DNA of 11,818 bases from an uncultured Alphaproteobacteria bacterium (lineage in GTDB: Bacteria > Pseudomonadota > Alphaproteobacteria > Sphingomonadales > Sphingomonadaceae), in NCBI GenBank assembly GCA_903939555.1, contig CAJAHV010000379.1:1-11818 (forward strand), written 5' to 3'. The notes beneath the pieces are model-generated. The model was given only the letters and a program-made list of their open reading frames with translations, was not told where the DNA came from and did not search any database. Of the stretch, positions 1 through 8,854 are shown piece by piece. The position numbers were made by a program, and so were the translations under genes. Positions within the stretch are counted from its first letter, which is position 1, and each line of letters starts with the position of its first letter.

Positions 1-3000
1 CGGTTTGAACGGGGTCGAGACGACGGTCGTGGGGTGTCCGAACTGCGCCAGTGCGCTGTCGAGACTGTCCTCGAGCGCCTGATCGATGGCGATGCCGACG
101 ACCAGCGTGTCGAGTCGGCCATCGCCAGCACTCCCAATGCCCGCGACAATCGCCCGGGTGCCGGCTTCGGTACGCGTCAGAAGCACGATGCGCTTGACGC
201 CGGCAGCAAGGAAGCTTTGCGCGCTGGCGGCAAGATAATCGGTCAGATGCTCGCCAACCAGCCAGACCGTGCGGCCCGCCATCTGGTCGAGCCGTTCCTG
301 CTTGGGGCTGCCGAACAATTCGCGCTCGGTGGTCGAGCGTTCGACGTTGAGGCCACCCGATGGCATGAAGGTTTCACCCGAAACGGCACGGTCGGCGAGG
401 AAGAACACCGTCGCCTGCGCCACATCGGTTTCGGTCGGCATCTTGCCGAGGTGCAGTTGCGACAGCACGCCGGAACGCACCTTGGCAGCTTCGCGGGCGA
501 TCTGCGCGGCAGGCAGCCACGGCATGTCATCGGGCGGTATGCGCAGCAGCCAGTCAGTATCGGGCTTGCCGGCCCAATCGGTGCCGATCAGGTAGCCGCC
601 GAGCCGCAGCCGCTTGACCAGCTTGGTGGCCAGCATCGGGGTGAGCAGGAAACGGTCCCAGCAGCAGCTTTCATCGCCATCGCGGGCGCAGCCGAGTGCC
701 AGTTCACGCAGTTCGGCCGGCACCGCCCGATCATGGCTCAGTTGCACCGTATCGTTGCGGGCGAGGCGCGACAGAATGCTCTCGACCTTTTCACCACGGC
801 GGATCGCCTTGATAGTGGCGGCATGGACGGAATTGAGCCGCTTGTTTTCGAGGATCAACCGGCCGCGCCGTTCAAACAAGCCCGGCTTGCCGCCGAGGCC
901 CGCGAGCCGGTCGCCATCGACCGGCCCCGGTGCGATGGCATTGATCTGGATCTCGGGGCCGAGATGCCTGGCCATCGATTCGACCATGGCGCGCTGTCCC
1001 GATTTCGACACGGCATAATCGGTACGGTTCGGGTAGCTGACGGCGAGGAACTTTTCACCGCCGAAATAGCTCGAAACATTGAGGATATAGCCCGAGCCCT
1101 GGGCCTTCATCATCGGCACCACCATGTGCATCAGCGCATAGTTGGAGACGAGATTGGCGGCCTGAGTGTTGCGCCACGCCTTGATGTCCATGTCGACGGC
1201 CATCTCCTCGGCCCCCGACACACCGGCGTTGTTGATGAGATAATCGATCCGGCCAAAGGCGGCGATGGTGGCATCGACAGCCTTCTGCAGGCTTGCGACA
1301 TCGGCGACATCGATATCGGCCAGCGTGCGGACGCGGCGCTCGACCCCTGAAAAGCCGATGTCTTCCAGTTCACCAACGATACGTTCGCGGGCGGCGGCCA
1401 GTTCACTGTCACGCCGCGCCACCATCATCACCTTGGCGCCGGCGAGTGCCAGCAGCCGCGCCACCTGGCCGCCGATACCGGCCGAACCACCGGTGATCAG
1501 CGCGACCTTGCCGAGATGCAGGCCGGTGATGTTTTCCGACGTGCCGACCATCGCCTTGCGGGCGCCGGTGGCCTCGCCGATGCTTTCGGGCAGATAGAGG
1601 TTGATCGGCTTGATGCGGCGCTCCTTGAGCACGATCCGCGCCGCCTGCCCCGATGCGAACGAAAGGCTTTCGGGTTCGGCATTGGTGTAACGGATGATCT
1701 GGTTGCCCCATTCGGGCTTGTCGCGGCGGCCATGCGCGGCATCGACGGCGCTTTCGTCACGCCAGATACGGATCAATTCCTCCAAAGCGGCGCGCAGCAC
1801 ATTGGCGTAATAATTGCCCGCGCCGTCATCGCCGTTCGACATGAAGACGAAACGCGGGTCATGCAGCAAGCCGTCATGTTCGCGCCAATAGCGGCTGAGG
1901 GTGCGCGCCACGGCGATATTGGCTTCGAGTTCATCATCGACGAAGCGTTCGACCTGGGCATCGCTGGCCTCGCCCAACCGACCGGCGAAATAGCCGGCGG
2001 GGCGGGTCGGCAGCACGATCGCCCCCGTCAACGGCAGTTGATCGCGGGTGAAGGCTGCCAGCACATCGTCCATGATGACATGATCATGGCGCGGAAAATG
2101 CGCAACGCGGATACGCGGCGTGCCGGCCAGCACCAGCGCGGCATCCTCGGCGGCGGCTTGGGCGTGAAAGCCGAGCAGCACTTCGGCACCGCAATCGGCC
2201 TGGACCCGGGCAATGGCGATGGCATCATCGACCTGTGAACCGGCCGAAACCAGCACGCCGAGCCCGCCGCCATCGATCGAGCGCATCGTCGGCCGTGACA
2301 GATAGGTCGACCGCGACTCCTGGCCGACGGCCATGCCGTGCGTGACTTCGAAGTCATGGCCGGCGAAGGCGGCCGATTCGTCGGAGCCGAGGAACACGCA
2401 GGTGTTGGCAATATCAGCCGGAGTCGGGAAGGTCTTGGCCTTGGCAGCACCATCAACACTGCGTTCGAGCGCCATCAGGTTGAAGAAATGGTTGGCAGTG
2501 GCGCCGGGTTCATCACCGCGCAGCCCGTCCATGGCGGCAAAGACAGTGCGGATGCGTTCGCTGGCGATCGGCCCGGGGAACAGCAGGTTGACCCGAATGC
2601 CGCGCGGCCCAAGCTCTGCCGCCATCTCGCGGGACATGGCGTTCATCGCCGCCTTGGGCACGGTATAGGCGGCGCGCGCGTAATATTCGGTGCGCGAAAA
2701 GATCGTTGATACGTTGATGATCGAGCCGCCCTCGCCCATCGATGCAGCGGCAGCACGCACCATGTTCCAGGCAACGACCATGATGTTGCGGGCGGCGTCG
2801 CCGACGGTTTCGCTGTCGGTACTCCCGGTGGCCTGCAACGCAGCAAGGTCGGCCTGGCTGAGCGGCAGGTTTTCGAGCGGCTGCTTGGGGCCGGCTGACC
2901 CTGCGTTGTTGACGAGGATGTCGATATGGCCGTGGCGCACCACGACTTCGGCGATACCGGCGCGTACGCTGTCGGCATCGGCACCATCGATAACGACGGT

Positions 3001-3231
3001 CGAAGCGCGGTCGGCGGACACTCCGGCAGCCGTCACGGCGGCGTCACGCGCCGTATCGGTACGGCTGCGGTCGCGCCCCGAGAACACCACGGTGGCGCCT
3101 TCGGCGAGGTAACGCCGCGCAATCGCCTGGCCCAGATTGCCGGCCGCACCGGTGATCAGCGCGACCTTGCCGGCCAGCCGACCCTGCGAAATGACAGTCA
3201 CAGCCGTGTCTTGTGTCGGAGTCTTCGCCAT
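1..3231 (-). CDS. mcr: Malonyl-CoA reductase, bifunctional NADPH-dependent (3' end outside window)
   Basis: Reduces malonyl-CoA to malonate semialdehyde (C-terminal half) and then to 3-hydroxypropionate (N-terminal half), using two NADPH; a soluble enzyme of the 3-hydroxypropionate pathway. The frame is open from ATG 3231 to the window edge, giving 1077 residues; Chloroflexus MCR is about 1220, so roughly 140 C-terminal residues are missing. Residues 18-37 carry the first dinucleotide-binding motif TGAAGNLG (27-34), followed by NNAG (108-111), Ser175 and the SDR pair Tyr189/Lys193 (YTVPK). A degenerate Rossmann-like unit starts near 318. The second active SDR has TGGSAGIG (580-587), NNAG (667-670), NVSSYFGGEK with Ser720, and Tyr739/Lys743 (YAVSK). 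A second degenerate unit starts near 988. The line-by-line resemblance to Chloroflexus MCR is strong (for example INVSTIFSR and YPNR.DYAVSK). The start is supported by AAAGG seven bases upstream. Its N-terminus is about ten residues longer than in Chloroflexus. It is the second gene of an operon with pcs. Confidence 0.96.
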   Translation of the reverse strand, partial: MAKTPTQDTAVTVISQGRLAGKVALITGAAGNLGQAIARRYLAEGATVVFSGRDRSRTDTARDAAVTAAGVSADRASTVVIDGADADSVRAGIAEVVVRHGHIDILVNNAGSAGPKQPLENLPLSQADLAALQATGSTDSETVGDAARNIMVVAWNMVRAAAASMGEGGSIINVSTIFSRTEYYARAAYTVPKAAMNAMSREMAAELGPRGIRVNLLFPGPIASERIRTVFAAMDGLRGDEPGATANHFFNLMALERSVDGAAKAKTFPTPADIANTCVFLGSDESAAFAGHDFEVTHGMAVGQESRSTYLSRPTMRSIDGGGLGVLVSAGSQVDDAIAIARVQADCGAEVLLGFHAQAAAEDAALVLAGTPRIRVAHFPRHDHVIMDDVLAAFTRDQLPLTGAIVLPTRPAGYFAGRLGEASDAQVERFVDDELEANIAVARTLSRYWREHDGLLHDPRFVFMSNGDDGAGNYYANVLRAALEELIRIWRDESAVDAAHGRRDKPEWGNQIIRYTNAEPESLSFASGQAARIVLKERRIKPINLYLPESIGEATGARKAMVGTSENITGLHLGKVALITGGSAGIGGQVARLLALAGAKVMMVARRDSELAAARERIVGELEDIGFSGVERRVRTLADIDVADVASLQKAVDATIAAFGRIDYLINNAGVSGAEEMAVDMDIKAWRNTQAANLVSNYALMHMVVPMMKAQGSGYILNVSSYFGGEKFLAVSYPNRTDYAVSKSGQRAMVESMARHLGPEIQINAIAPGPVDGDRLAGLGGKPGLFERRGRLILENKRLNSVHAATIKAIRRGEKVESILSRLARNDTVQLSHDRAVPAELRELALGCARDGDESCCWDRFLLTPMLATKLVKRLRLGGYLIGTDWAGKPDTDWLLRIPPDDMPWLPAAQIAREAAKVRSGVLSQLHLGKMPTETDVAQATVFFLADRAVSGETFMPSGGLNVERSTTERELFGSPKQERLDQMAGRTVWLVGEHLTDYLAASAQSFLAAGVKRIVLLTRTEAGTRAIVAGIGSAGDGRLDTLVVGIAIDQALEDSLDSALAQFGHPTTVVSTPFKP

Positions 3232-3238
3232 GATCGTG

Positions 3239-3243
3239 CCTTT
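3239..3243 (-). promoter_or_regulatory. Ribosome-binding site of mcr overlapping the pcs stop codon
   Basis: On the minus strand the junction reads TGAAAGGCACGATCATG. The AAAGG starts with the last base of the pcs TGA stop and lies seven bases before the mcr ATG. Ribosomes terminating on pcs would therefore sit on the mcr initiation site, which suggests coupled translation (inference). Confidence 0.75.
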
Positions 3244-6200
3244 CAGTTCGCGCTGTCGGTCGAGGCGGCAGCCGCCCAAGCTTCGAAAAGTTCATCGCGG
3301 GAGCGCAATCCGGTGGCCGGCAGCGCGTGGTTGACGATGTAGGTGGCACCCGAATGACGGTTGTCCCACATCGACTGGTGCGCCTCGGGCAGGCCTTGCC
3401 AGGGCACCACGGTGGGTTCCGTCACGTCGAGCAGGCCGGCAGCGACCATGTCGTTCATGCGCGTGACCTCATAGGCGTTGCACAAGTGCGTGCCGAGGAT
3501 CTCCGCTGTCGGCATGATGATGCGGCGCTGGCGCGTCCACACCTGCGGCGCGTAGAAGTTGTAGCGCTGTCCGGCCATGTCCTCGGCATAGACAATGCGC
3601 CCGGTGAACGGCTTGACGAGGGCAGATGTGACCCCCAGCGTGTCCTGACCGGCGCGTTCGAGCACGATATCGGGCGCTCCACGCGGGTTGTCGGGGGACT
3701 TGAGCAGCTTGCCGACGGCCGAACCGAAGGGCTTGAGCGTCTTGTCCTGGAACTCGCGCACGGCTTCGCGGAAGGCTTCGATGTCGGCGCGGGCGACTGG
3801 CAGGCGCGGCATGGTGTCGGGCCAATCGAAATTCGCCCCTTCCCGCCGCTTGATGCCTTCAAGGCTGACGACGCCGGCAACGGCATCTTCAAAGCCCAGC
3901 GACAGGATAAATTCGCGCTGGCCATCGGTGGTCGTGACCACGACGGTGCGGGCGCCGATGCCGCGCGCCGCCTCGATCATCTCGAGGCCGGTTTCATCGG
4001 CGAGTGCCTTTGAATTGGGGCCGTAGAAGATCAGGATCGCTTCGCCACCACGCGCCCCGGCCTTTTGCAGCATGGCTTCGGCGGTGGACGCGCCGGGCTT
4101 GCCCATGAAGCTGAGGTGGTAGCCCGAGGACGCACCGTAGAACGCCATCTTGCCGCCATCGGCAAGCAGTTGGAACGTGCGTGGGAAAGACGTTTCGCCG
4201 GCATGGCTGACGGCATAATCCGCCAGCTTGCCGTTATTGAGGCGCTTGTATTCCTCGACGAGGGGCTGGCCCGCCGCTTCCCACGCCTTCGCCGCAGCGT
4301 TGCCATCAGGCACCGGGGTATAGAGCGCCGCAAAGCGCGGGTCGGTGCGGTCGATGGCGCCAGCGGCGCCCTTGGTCCGCACGAAGTCGGCACGCGCCGG
4401 GCTGGAAACCAGGCCGGTGACATTCAAACCGCTGGCCCGTGACGATTTCAGCGCGTCGAGCCCGGTGCCGGTTGCCGAGCCTTCGATGAAGATCGTCTTG
4501 CCCCCGACGATTTCGAGCGTGGTGAACAGGCAGCGCACGATGGTGCCCAGGTTGAGGATATAGCTGCCGGCTTGTTCGAGCGTCAGGTCGCCGGGCACAT
4601 TGTGGAGCTGCGGCGCCTGCACGGTGAGGAATTGGGCATGGCTGCCAGTTTTCGTTTCATAGCCCTGGATGCTGAAATCGGCGAACATCGGGTCCCGGCC
4701 CGCAGCCGGGCTGAGCAGGTCGGAGGTGCCCGAATAGACCGCGACCATGTCGCCAACCTTCAACCGGCCTTCGCTGCGCGCTTCGCTGCCGAGCGCGGCA
4801 ATCAGCGCCAGGCCGCCCGAACCGGTGGTCTGGAAATCTTCTTCATGGCCATCGAAAGGCGACACCGGAATGCCGGTCAACGCCCAGATATCGTTGAAGT
4901 TGACTTCGCTGGTCAGCAGATAGACCAGCGCTTCATTGGGTTCCGGCGTTGGCACCGGCACAATCAGTTCGCGCTCATGCGTCGCCGGCTGGCCAAAACG
5001 CGGCGCCCCGGTATCGGCGTCACGCGCGATACCAAAGGCGTATTGATGCCCCGGGATGGCGGTGATGCCCGGGAAGAAGGCGGCACCGACCGGCAACAGG
5101 TCGCCCGCGGCTTCAAGCTTTTCGGCGCGGGCGTCATGCTCGCTGTCGATGAAGACGCCGTTGCGGCGCACCGGCAGCGGCGGGCTCTTCTTGTCGAGAA
5201 ACTCGCGAATGCCGGTCTTGCCGCCGTCGGGATCGACCACGGCTTCGGCGAACAATTGCGCCTCGCGCTCGAGACCCGCGGCCATGCCATCGGTCCAGCC
5301 GGTGCGGATGGCATCGATGGCGCGCGCGCCAGCCTTGCCGCGCCCGGCCCAATCGAGCTGGCGCAAGATGCGCTGCACGAAACCATCGGCGAGCGCGTCA
5401 TCGAGATCGACATGCGCCGGCTGTTGCCATGCTGTCTTCGCGGCCTTGCGGCGTTCCTTCCAGGTACGGCCAAGCGCGCTGTTATCGCCATGGCGGACAA
5501 ATTCGCGCACGGCGGCATGCGCCACACTGAGCGCATCATCGGCACCCGATGCAAGGGTTTCAACGAGACCGATAGTGAGCGCGGTCTCGCCGTCGATGGA
5601 ACGCCCGCCAAGGATCAGTTCCAGCGCATCGAGCAGCCCTTCGGGTCCGCGCTTTTCGGCGAGCAGGCGCGGCAGTCGCTGGGTGCCGCCATAGCCCGGC
5701 AGCAAGCGCAGGCGGATTTCGGGCTGGCCAAAGCGAGCATGGCCTTCGGCAACGCGCCAATGGCAGGCCAGCGCAAATTCCATGCCGCCGCCAAGCGCGA
5801 CACCCTGGATGGCCGCGACGCACGGCTTGCCCATGCTTTCGATCTTGGCGAATGCCAGTTGGGCGTTATTGGGCAGCACGCGGGCTTCTTCAACGGTATG
5901 AATCTCGTCGAGGAACTGGCGGATGTCGGCGCCGGCGACGAACGACGCCGTCCCGTCGCCGGTAAACACCACCGCCACAACATCATCGCGGCGCGACAGA
6001 TGTTCGACGACGATGACCAGTTCATCGATGGCGCGTTCGTTGAGCGCATTCACCGGCGGATTGGTGACGAACACTGTCGCGACCTTCTTGCCCGGCGCCA
6101 CGTCATTGTACTGGATGCGGAAATAGCGATAGCGATCGAATATCTGCTGGTCTTCCGACAGGCTCTGGCGGCGCTGCCAATCACCGATGGCCTTGCGCAA

Positions 6201-8738
6201 TTCATCAAGGCTTTCGGGATTGCGCAGGGTCGTGACGTCGCCGACGTCACCGCCTTCGACCAGCGCACGGACCATGCGGCGCATATATTTACCGCTGCGG
6301 GTTTCGGGGAATTGGCTGACTTCGATGAAGTCGCCGGGTACGGCGACCGCCCCCTTTTCCTGGCGGACGAGATCGGACAGGCGGCGATAATCATCGCGGC
6401 TGAGCGTGCTGCCCGGCGCGGCGGTGACGAAAGCGATCGGGGTCAGGCCCTTTTCGCGATGCGGTGCGCCGACGACAAGGACATTGCCGAGCGGCGAATC
6501 CGGATCGAGCTGCTTGTCGCGCAGAATCGCGCCTTCGATTTCCTCGGTGCCCATGCGGTGGCCCGACACGTTGATGACATCGTCGGAACGGCCGTGCAGC
6601 GAGAAACCTTCATCGGCATGGCGCACGGCGAAATCGCCCTGGGTATAGGCCCAGACACCCTGCCAGCGCCGCCAGTAACCGCTGTCCCAGCGGTCACCAT
6701 CGCCGGTCCAGCCCGGGGCGACGCTGCCGTTCTCGACATGAAAATGTTCCGGATCACCCCAGACGGTGCGCGCCAGATACGGATAGGGTGCGGCGATGAC
6801 GATCTCGCCCTTTTCGCCGAGTTCGGCGCGGCGCCACTTCACGCCGTCACCGCCTGCACGTTTCAGCGGTGCGGTTGCGGTGGCAGCGCCCTGCTCATCC
6901 TCCACCCAGACATCGCCGAGGATCCACGGCAGCGGGAAGGTGCGCGCATCGGCCGCCAGCGGGAAATCGCCATTGCCATAGAAATGCGTCCAAGCGATGC
7001 CGCCATGCTCGGTGGCCCAGTAGCTGTTGATATATTGCGGCGTCAGATGCTGCATGCCGAAGGCTTGCACCGGCGGCGAACATGGCTCGGCGCAGAAGGT
7101 CGCGACCCGCAGCCCGCTCATGTCATAGGCCTTGATGTCGTGCAGGTTCTGCGGATCGGACATCACCGCCTTGAGGAAGGTGACGCCGGCCTTGAAGATG
7201 GTGACGCCATGGCGCTCGATCATCGCGGCGAAGCGCCCGGCGTGCGGGAAAACCGGCGCGCCTTCGCCGAGCAGCGTCGTCACCCGGGTCAGCAGCGGTG
7301 CCGAGATCATGTAGCTCTGCCCGGTGATCCAGCCCGGATCGGCGACGACATACAGAACGTCGCCGGGCCGCGCATCGAACGCCACCTTCATGGTTTCGGC
7401 GATGCCGGCGGCATAACCGCCATGGACATGGACAACACCCTTGGGCTTGCCTGTCGACCCCGAGGTATAGATGAAGAACATCGGATAATCGGCATCGACC
7501 GGCGTGACTGGCGCGGATGCCCAGACAGCGCGGACAAAGTCCTGATCGGACAAGCCCTCGAGCGCGGCAAGATCGGCAAGGCCGGCAGCCGCCAGCAGCG
7601 TTGCCAGTGCGGCATCGGTCAGTTCATGGCTCCAGATATCGCGGTCGCGCCAGACGATGTCGGGCTGGGCGGTATGGCGGGCGACGATCACGGCCTGGAC
7701 GCGCGGCGGTGTCGCCACCAGGCTTTCGGCCACGGCGATCCGGATGCGCGCCGAAGCCGTTGAATCGACCGTCCCGGCCTTGCCGAGATCGGCGAGCGCG
7801 CGCCCGACACCGCGCATGACATCGCCGCGCTCGACGGTAACCTCACCCTTCAAGGTCGCCATGACAGTTTCGGCAATTGCCGCCGAGGTTTCGGTCGACA
7901 GGCCGAGGTCCGCCTGCCCCAATCGCTCGGTCAACAGCGCCAGAGCGACTTGAACCGGCACATAATTGTCGAGCGCCGGATCGGTGTAGGCGGTCTTGAA
8001 CGGGATGATCTGCGCCATGCGATAGCCGCCATCGGCAGTGATGACGATCTTGGCGCCGGCGTCATGGATGCGGTCCGACAGCGTTTTGTCGGAAAAGCCA
8101 CCGAACACCGGCGTGTACAGGATACCCAGCCGCTTGGCTGCTTCGGTCCAATAAAGTTGCGCTGGGATATTGGGCATGTTGAGCGCGATGCGATCGCCCG
8201 CTTTCAAGCCGAGACCTTGCAGCGCGATCGCACATTTGGCGGTTTCAAGCAGCAATTGCCGGCGGCTGACGGCATAGCTGTCGACCGGCGCACCTCGGCC
8301 ATTGTCCTGCGCCATGTCCCAGCGGTCACCTTCGAAGATGAACGCGGCCTCGTCACCATGGCCAGCGAGAACGTGGCGATCGACTTCGTTGAAGCAGCAG
8401 TTGGTTCGCGCGCCATCGAACCAGCGGAAATGCGGCGCGGCATCATCATTGAAGGCCCGCGACCAGGGCGTGAATCCGGGCGGCAAATCCACAACCACGG
8501 GAGCAGCCGTGGCGGCATCCCAGCCAGACCAGCCGGTGCCATCAAAGCTGATCCACACGGCCCCCTGCGGCCGGTTCACCAGCCAGTGCAGGTTGCGGGC
8601 GGCGATGTCTCCATGAAAGGCACCCGGATCGGCGATGACCGCGTCACGCGCTGCTTCCCAGTCGGCACGGGTCAATATCGTATTGGCCACGGCAGCCGGC
8701 AACAGCTTGGCTTCGGTCGGATTGGCCGTTTCGCGCAT
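3243..8738 (-). CDS. pcs: Propionyl-CoA synthase, trifunctional (synthetase-dehydratase-reductase)
   Basis: Converts 3-hydroxypropionate + CoA + ATP + NADPH to propionyl-CoA through enclosed 3-hydroxypropionyl-CoA and acryloyl-CoA; 1831 aa, the usual size for the family. Domains in order: (1) acyl-CoA synthetase, about 1-880, with YTSGSTGKPKG (424-434), a WATEHGG motif, GRSDD (716-720) followed by VINVSGHRMGTEE, and the C-terminal lysine Lys817 in SGKYMRR; (2) enoyl-CoA hydratase, about 885-1200, with oxyanion segment AGADIRQ and both catalytic glutamates, Glu987 (GGGMEFA) and Glu1007 (FGQPEIRL), 20 residues apart as in crotonase; (3) MDR-type enoyl-CoA reductase, about 1250-1831, with EVNFNDIWA and NADPH loop GSATGTG (1420-1426), like crotonyl-CoA carboxylase/reductase. 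The ATG at 8738 is chosen because GAGG lies eight bases upstream and the residues following match the Chloroflexus N-terminus. ATG 8771 and GTG 8867 are in frame but lack a good RBS. Followed 11 bases later by mcr. Confidence 0.97.
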   Translation of the reverse strand: MRETANPTEAKLLPAAVANTILTRADWEAARDAVIADPGAFHGDIAARNLHWLVNRPQGAVWISFDGTGWSGWDAATAAPVVVDLPPGFTPWSRAFNDDAAPHFRWFDGARTNCCFNEVDRHVLAGHGDEAAFIFEGDRWDMAQDNGRGAPVDSYAVSRRQLLLETAKCAIALQGLGLKAGDRIALNMPNIPAQLYWTEAAKRLGILYTPVFGGFSDKTLSDRIHDAGAKIVITADGGYRMAQIIPFKTAYTDPALDNYVPVQVALALLTERLGQADLGLSTETSAAIAETVMATLKGEVTVERGDVMRGVGRALADLGKAGTVDSTASARIRIAVAESLVATPPRVQAVIVARHTAQPDIVWRDRDIWSHELTDAALATLLAAAGLADLAALEGLSDQDFVRAVWASAPVTPVDADYPMFFIYTSGSTGKPKGVVHVHGGYAAGIAETMKVAFDARPGDVLYVVADPGWITGQSYMISAPLLTRVTTLLGEGAPVFPHAGRFAAMIERHGVTIFKAGVTFLKAVMSDPQNLHDIKAYDMSGLRVATFCAEPCSPPVQAFGMQHLTPQYINSYWATEHGGIAWTHFYGNGDFPLAADARTFPLPWILGDVWVEDEQGAATATAPLKRAGGDGVKWRRAELGEKGEIVIAAPYPYLARTVWGDPEHFHVENGSVAPGWTGDGDRWDSGYWRRWQGVWAYTQGDFAVRHADEGFSLHGRSDDVINVSGHRMGTEEIEGAILRDKQLDPDSPLGNVLVVGAPHREKGLTPIAFVTAAPGSTLSRDDYRRLSDLVRQEKGAVAVPGDFIEVSQFPETRSGKYMRRMVRALVEGGDVGDVTTLRNPESLDELRKAIGDWQRRQSLSEDQQIFDRYRYFRIQYNDVAPGKKVATVFVTNPPVNALNERAIDELVIVVEHLSRRDDVVAVVFTGDGTASFVAGADIRQFLDEIHTVEEARVLPNNAQLAFAKIESMGKPCVAAIQGVALGGGMEFALACHWRVAEGHARFGQPEIRLRLLPGYGGTQRLPRLLAEKRGPEGLLDALELILGGRSIDGETALTIGLVETLASGADDALSVAHAAVREFVRHGDNSALGRTWKERRKAAKTAWQQPAHVDLDDALADGFVQRILRQLDWAGRGKAGARAIDAIRTGWTDGMAAGLEREAQLFAEAVVDPDGGKTGIREFLDKKSPPLPVRRNGVFIDSEHDARAEKLEAAGDLLPVGAAFFPGITAIPGHQYAFGIARDADTGAPRFGQPATHERELIVPVPTPEPNEALVYLLTSEVNFNDIWALTGIPVSPFDGHEEDFQTTGSGGLALIAALGSEARSEGRLKVGDMVAVYSGTSDLLSPAAGRDPMFADFSIQGYETKTGSHAQFLTVQAPQLHNVPGDLTLEQAGSYILNLGTIVRCLFTTLEIVGGKTIFIEGSATGTGLDALKSSRASGLNVTGLVSSPARADFVRTKGAAGAIDRTDPRFAALYTPVPDGNAAAKAWEAAGQPLVEEYKRLNNGKLADYAVSHAGETSFPRTFQLLADGGKMAFYGASSGYHLSFMGKPGASTAEAMLQKAGARGGEAILIFYGPNSKALADETGLEMIEAARGIGARTVVVTTTDGQREFILSLGFEDAVAGVVSLEGIKRREGANFDWPDTMPRLPVARADIEAFREAVREFQDKTLKPFGSAVGKLLKSPDNPRGAPDIVLERAGQDTLGVTSALVKPFTGRIVYAEDMAGQRYNFYAPQVWTRQRRIIMPTAEILGTHLCNAYEVTRMNDMVAAGLLDVTEPTVVPWQGLPEAHQSMWDNRHSGATYIVNHALPATGLRSRDELFEAWAAAASTDSAN

Positions 8739-8746
8739 TGTTTTGA

Positions 8747-8750
8747 CCTC
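8747..8750 (-). promoter_or_regulatory. Ribosome-binding site of pcs (decides the start)
   Basis: GAGG on the minus strand lies eight bases before ATG 8738, inside an A-rich leader. The in-frame alternatives at 8771 (ATG) and 8867 (GTG) have no comparable purine-rich element at the right distance, so this site fixes the start at 8738. Confidence 0.7.
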
Positions 8751-8818
8751 AAACTTTTTTGTTTTAATCATTTTTGTGCCGAAGGCAGGCCCACGCCACA
8801 AGTCGTCTTTTGAACTAT

Positions 8819-8854
8819 CATCACTGCGGAAAACCCGCACGCCACCATCACTGC
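8819..8854. repeat. Pair of 9-bp direct repeats upstream of pcs
   Basis: CATCACTGC occurs at 8819-8827 and again at 8846-8854, start-to-start distance 27 bp, about 80-115 bp upstream of the pcs ATG. On the pcs strand it reads GCAGTGATG twice. Position and spacing would suit binding sites of a transcription factor. No regulator gene is in the window, so this is only a candidate operator. Confidence 0.45.
8825..8839. promoter_or_regulatory. Dyad TGCGG-N5-CCGCA between the direct repeats
   Basis: A perfect 5-bp inverted repeat, TGCGG and CCGCA, separated by AAAAC, overlaps the first 9-bp direct repeat by three bases. It could be an operator dyad or a small stem in the pcs leader RNA. It has no T-run, so a terminator reading is less likely. 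Low confidence because five-base stems are common. Confidence 0.35.

Noticed and set aside
34..1350. Plus-strand open frame of 438 codons opposite mcr
   Set aside because: Antisense to conserved SDR motifs of mcr; low-complexity Arg/His/Gly-rich product without a domain.
1516..2238. Plus-strand open frame of 240 codons opposite mcr
   Set aside because: Same shadow effect; mcr is continuous and homologous through this whole stretch.
4572..7763. Plus-strand open frame of 1063 codons inside pcs
   Set aside because: It lies wholly antisense to the clearly homologous pcs. Its product is rich in Ala/Arg/His/Gly with no recognisable domain, which is typical of the shadow frame opposite GC-rich, codon-biased genes. 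It is unusually long but not supported.
7950..8813. Plus-strand open frame of 287 codons opposite the 5' end of pcs
   Set aside because: Overlaps the conserved N-terminal synthetase region of pcs and would run into the pcs leader; no recognisable product.
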